Source: Eutreptiella sp. 'Long Island Sound 2002'
Taxonomy: Eukaryota > Euglenozoa > Euglenophyceae > Eutreptiales > Eutreptiaceae
Length of the DNA: 64,000 bases
Direction of reading: 5' to 3'
NCBI GenBank assembly: GCA_964036045.1
Contig: OZ038383.1
Coordinates: 62,935,725 to 62,999,724, forward strand
The position numbers and the translations under genes are program-made. The notes below the pieces were generated by a model that ran no database searches, was not told the DNA's origin, and saw only the letters and a list, made by a program, of their open reading frames with translations. Below, piece by piece: positions 62,337 to 64,000 of this stretch (position 1 is the first letter of the stretch; the number at the start of each line of letters is the position of its first letter).

Positions 62337-64000
62337 AGGAGCCCCCGCGGGAGTGGGACCTCGGAGGTCTCTCCTCCGAAAATCAGTGGAATCCCAGAGA
62401 AAGCGAAGGCACATCGGGTGCCGAAGAAGGCTCCAGAAGAGCCAAAACCACTGAGTTTCGCCACTCCCAACCCCTGGAGCGCCCTGCCAAGGGACGTTTA
62501 TGTGGGCAAGGGACGTGGTAAGAAGGAAGGAGCGACCACGGAGAGCCCCGTGGACGGGCAAGACCAACCCAAGATCTACACCATCCGTGATCATACCCTC
62601 GAAGTCCTGATGCACCCGGACGTGCTAGAGTTGCATGCCGTGAGAGTCGTCCATACACCGCATGGAGACGAGCGGCAGTTGCACTTGAAGGTGCGTGTAC
62701 GGTGCGGACAAGAGGAGTTGGTGGTGGATGTTTTGGTGGATACGGGTGCCCAGGTGAGCCTGGTCCGGAGAGGGTTGTTCAAGGAGGCATCCCTGCAGCC
62801 CAGCCGTAGACCGGTACGCCTGAAGGTGGCCAATGGAGAGATTATGGGTGGTGGCACCCATGAGGCCACTATCAGTATGGAATTCTGGGAACATGAGCGC
62901 TTGAACCGCCCTGATCTGGCGAAGAGAAGCACTCTATCCGGGAACTTCTATGTGGCCGACATCACCGACCGGGATATGATCATGGGGTATGACTTCATGG
63001 TGGCAAACGCCATTGGAGCCCTTCCCCATCGTGCAACGCTGGTCCGGGAGGATGATGAATGCCTCACATGGCTGTCCACGGACTATGCATGCGGATCATC
63101 CCAATGGAATGCTGAGGAAGAGGATCAGATCGTCCGAGCGGTGCAAGCTGTGGGTGCCAAGTCCAGAGGAGACCGCGGAGTTCAACTCACGGAGTATGGA
63201 ATGGCGCCGCAGGTGTACGACAGGATGATCCAGACGCTGGGAGCCGAAGCGCCCGAGACGGACGTCTTCGCTTCCCGGGATGCCCCACTTCTGCGGAAGT
63301 GTAGGAGGCATTGGCATCGAGGAGACTCAGCCTGGCACCGGCATTGGGGTTTGAAGGAGTGGGGGCCCATGTATTGGCATGGCTCCCTGGACAATACCAG
63401 ACGTGGGGTGGAGAAGATCGTCGCGGATAGGGCGAAGGGAATCCTGGTCATAACCGGCATAGGATCCACCCCATGTCCGCTGGAAGATCTCAAGTCGACG
63501 CTGGACTCCATCACCCTGAACGAGATGTCATTCGGGCCAGAGGAGGAGTTGTTCATCGACGCCAAGGGTGTATCCATGCCCTCCCCGGGTCAAGCGTGGG
63601 GTACCAAGGCTTTCCTGGTGGATGGGGCGCAAGCCCAGCCCACGGGTGATGAAGCATTCATCCGTAGGGCCGAGGCGGTGCCCATGAAGGTCATGTTTGA
63701 GCCCAAGGAGGGGACAGATCAGCCTATTGATGGAATTGACGTCCTGTCCCACGCTGAGATCGACGACGTCGTCAACTACATGCGGATGGGGATGCACAAC
63801 CGTGTGGCACCCAAGAAGAGGCGGGCCATGGTCACATCTCCGCATTGGTGGGATGACAAGATGTTGGTCGACGGCAAGTACGAGAAGGACGAGTTCGTGG
63901 CGAGGGTCATGGATCACATCGCGGACCAATACGATGGTCCGGTTGGGTCGGACCCACCAACATGGGATTTTCCAAGAATGGGTGCCAATAGCGACAGTCA
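62337..64000 (+). CDS. Element D Pol start: aspartic protease and methyltransferase-like domain (partial)
   Basis: The frame is open from 62337 to the last base (554 codons, no stop), in the same phase as gag. The first ATG is 62610. LVVDVLVDTGAQVSLVRRGL (DTGA at 62739-62750) is an intact retroviral-type protease active site; VKV-like strands and DMIMGYDFMVANAIGAL complete the domain near 62990. Residues after about 63255 hold the methyltransferase-like block: TDVFASRDAPLLRKCRRHW, WGPMYWHGSLDN, VEKIVADRAKGILVITGIGS, LDSITLNEM and LFIDAKGV. It aligns with elements B and C but has YWHGS where an NPP-type box would be. The reverse transcriptase should start beyond the edge. Confidence 0.85.

Larger units (their letters stand above)
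59312..64000 (+). mobile_element. Ty3-type retrotransposon D, best preserved, continues past window
   Basis: Gag, nucleocapsid, protease and the methyltransferase-like domain follow one another in a single frame from 59226 to the window edge, broken only by TAG 61491 and TAG 62334. There is no frameshift in 4.7 kb. Reverse transcriptase is expected just beyond 64000. The sequence is GC-richer than elements A-C and the protein is more regular, so it is probably the youngest element here. Confidence 0.85.

Overview
This window looks like repeat-rich nuclear DNA from a eukaryote, most likely an alga. It is built almost entirely of nested, decayed transposable elements. The grounds are several chromodomain-bearing Ty3-type LTR retrotransposons, a tRNA-like short element, a hAT transposase relic, large minisatellites and CCCTAA-rich DNA, with no bacterial operons or ribosome-binding sites. 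I could not recognise a single host gene. The algal assignment is inference from the flavour of the Pol proteins and the extreme contrast between GC-rich and AT-normal blocks; no rRNA or marker gene confirms it.

Layout. (1) 1-5139: a very GC-rich insertion (5' end outside the window) ending in a short AAACCTC tail, sitting inside the reverse transcriptase of Ty3-type element A (5140-7953). (2) 7954-10420: no recognisable gene; a tRNA-like SINE head at about 10421-10500. (3) 11024 to about 20090: 5'-truncated Ty3-type element B, interrupted at 13255-14463 by a DNA transposon with 5-bp target duplications. (4) 20171-29303: a second GC-rich insertion between two 80-bp direct repeats. It carries three long open frames (the third with a Ulp1/C48-like protease signature), then decayed and 378-bp tandem repeats, then an (ACCT)n tail. 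(5) 30480-31018: a 10-bp minisatellite. (6) 32594-47983: Ty3-type element C, with both 2,190-bp LTRs and all gag-pol domains in order but broken by stops and frameshifts. (7) 48-52 kb: fragments, minisatellites, telomere-like sequence and a 614-bp tandem duplication. (8) 52.5-55.0 kb, minus strand: hAT transposase relic. (9) 59.2 kb to the end: Ty3-type element D, the best preserved. Gag, a zinc knuckle, an aspartic protease and a methyltransferase-like domain lie in one frame broken only by two TAG codons, and the frame runs off the window.

How the parts fit. Elements B, C and D share an uncommon Pol layout: a domain resembling a degenerate adenine methyltransferase lies between protease and reverse transcriptase. 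C and D share a primer-binding-like site close to the plant initiator-Met site. A, B and C end in a chromodomain. In the retroelement coding paths I followed, about twenty in-frame stops were all TGA or TAG and none TAA, as expected from C-to-T decay at CG and CHG sites. The best candidates for something new are the two GC-rich elements and the methyltransferase-like domain in Ty3 Pol.
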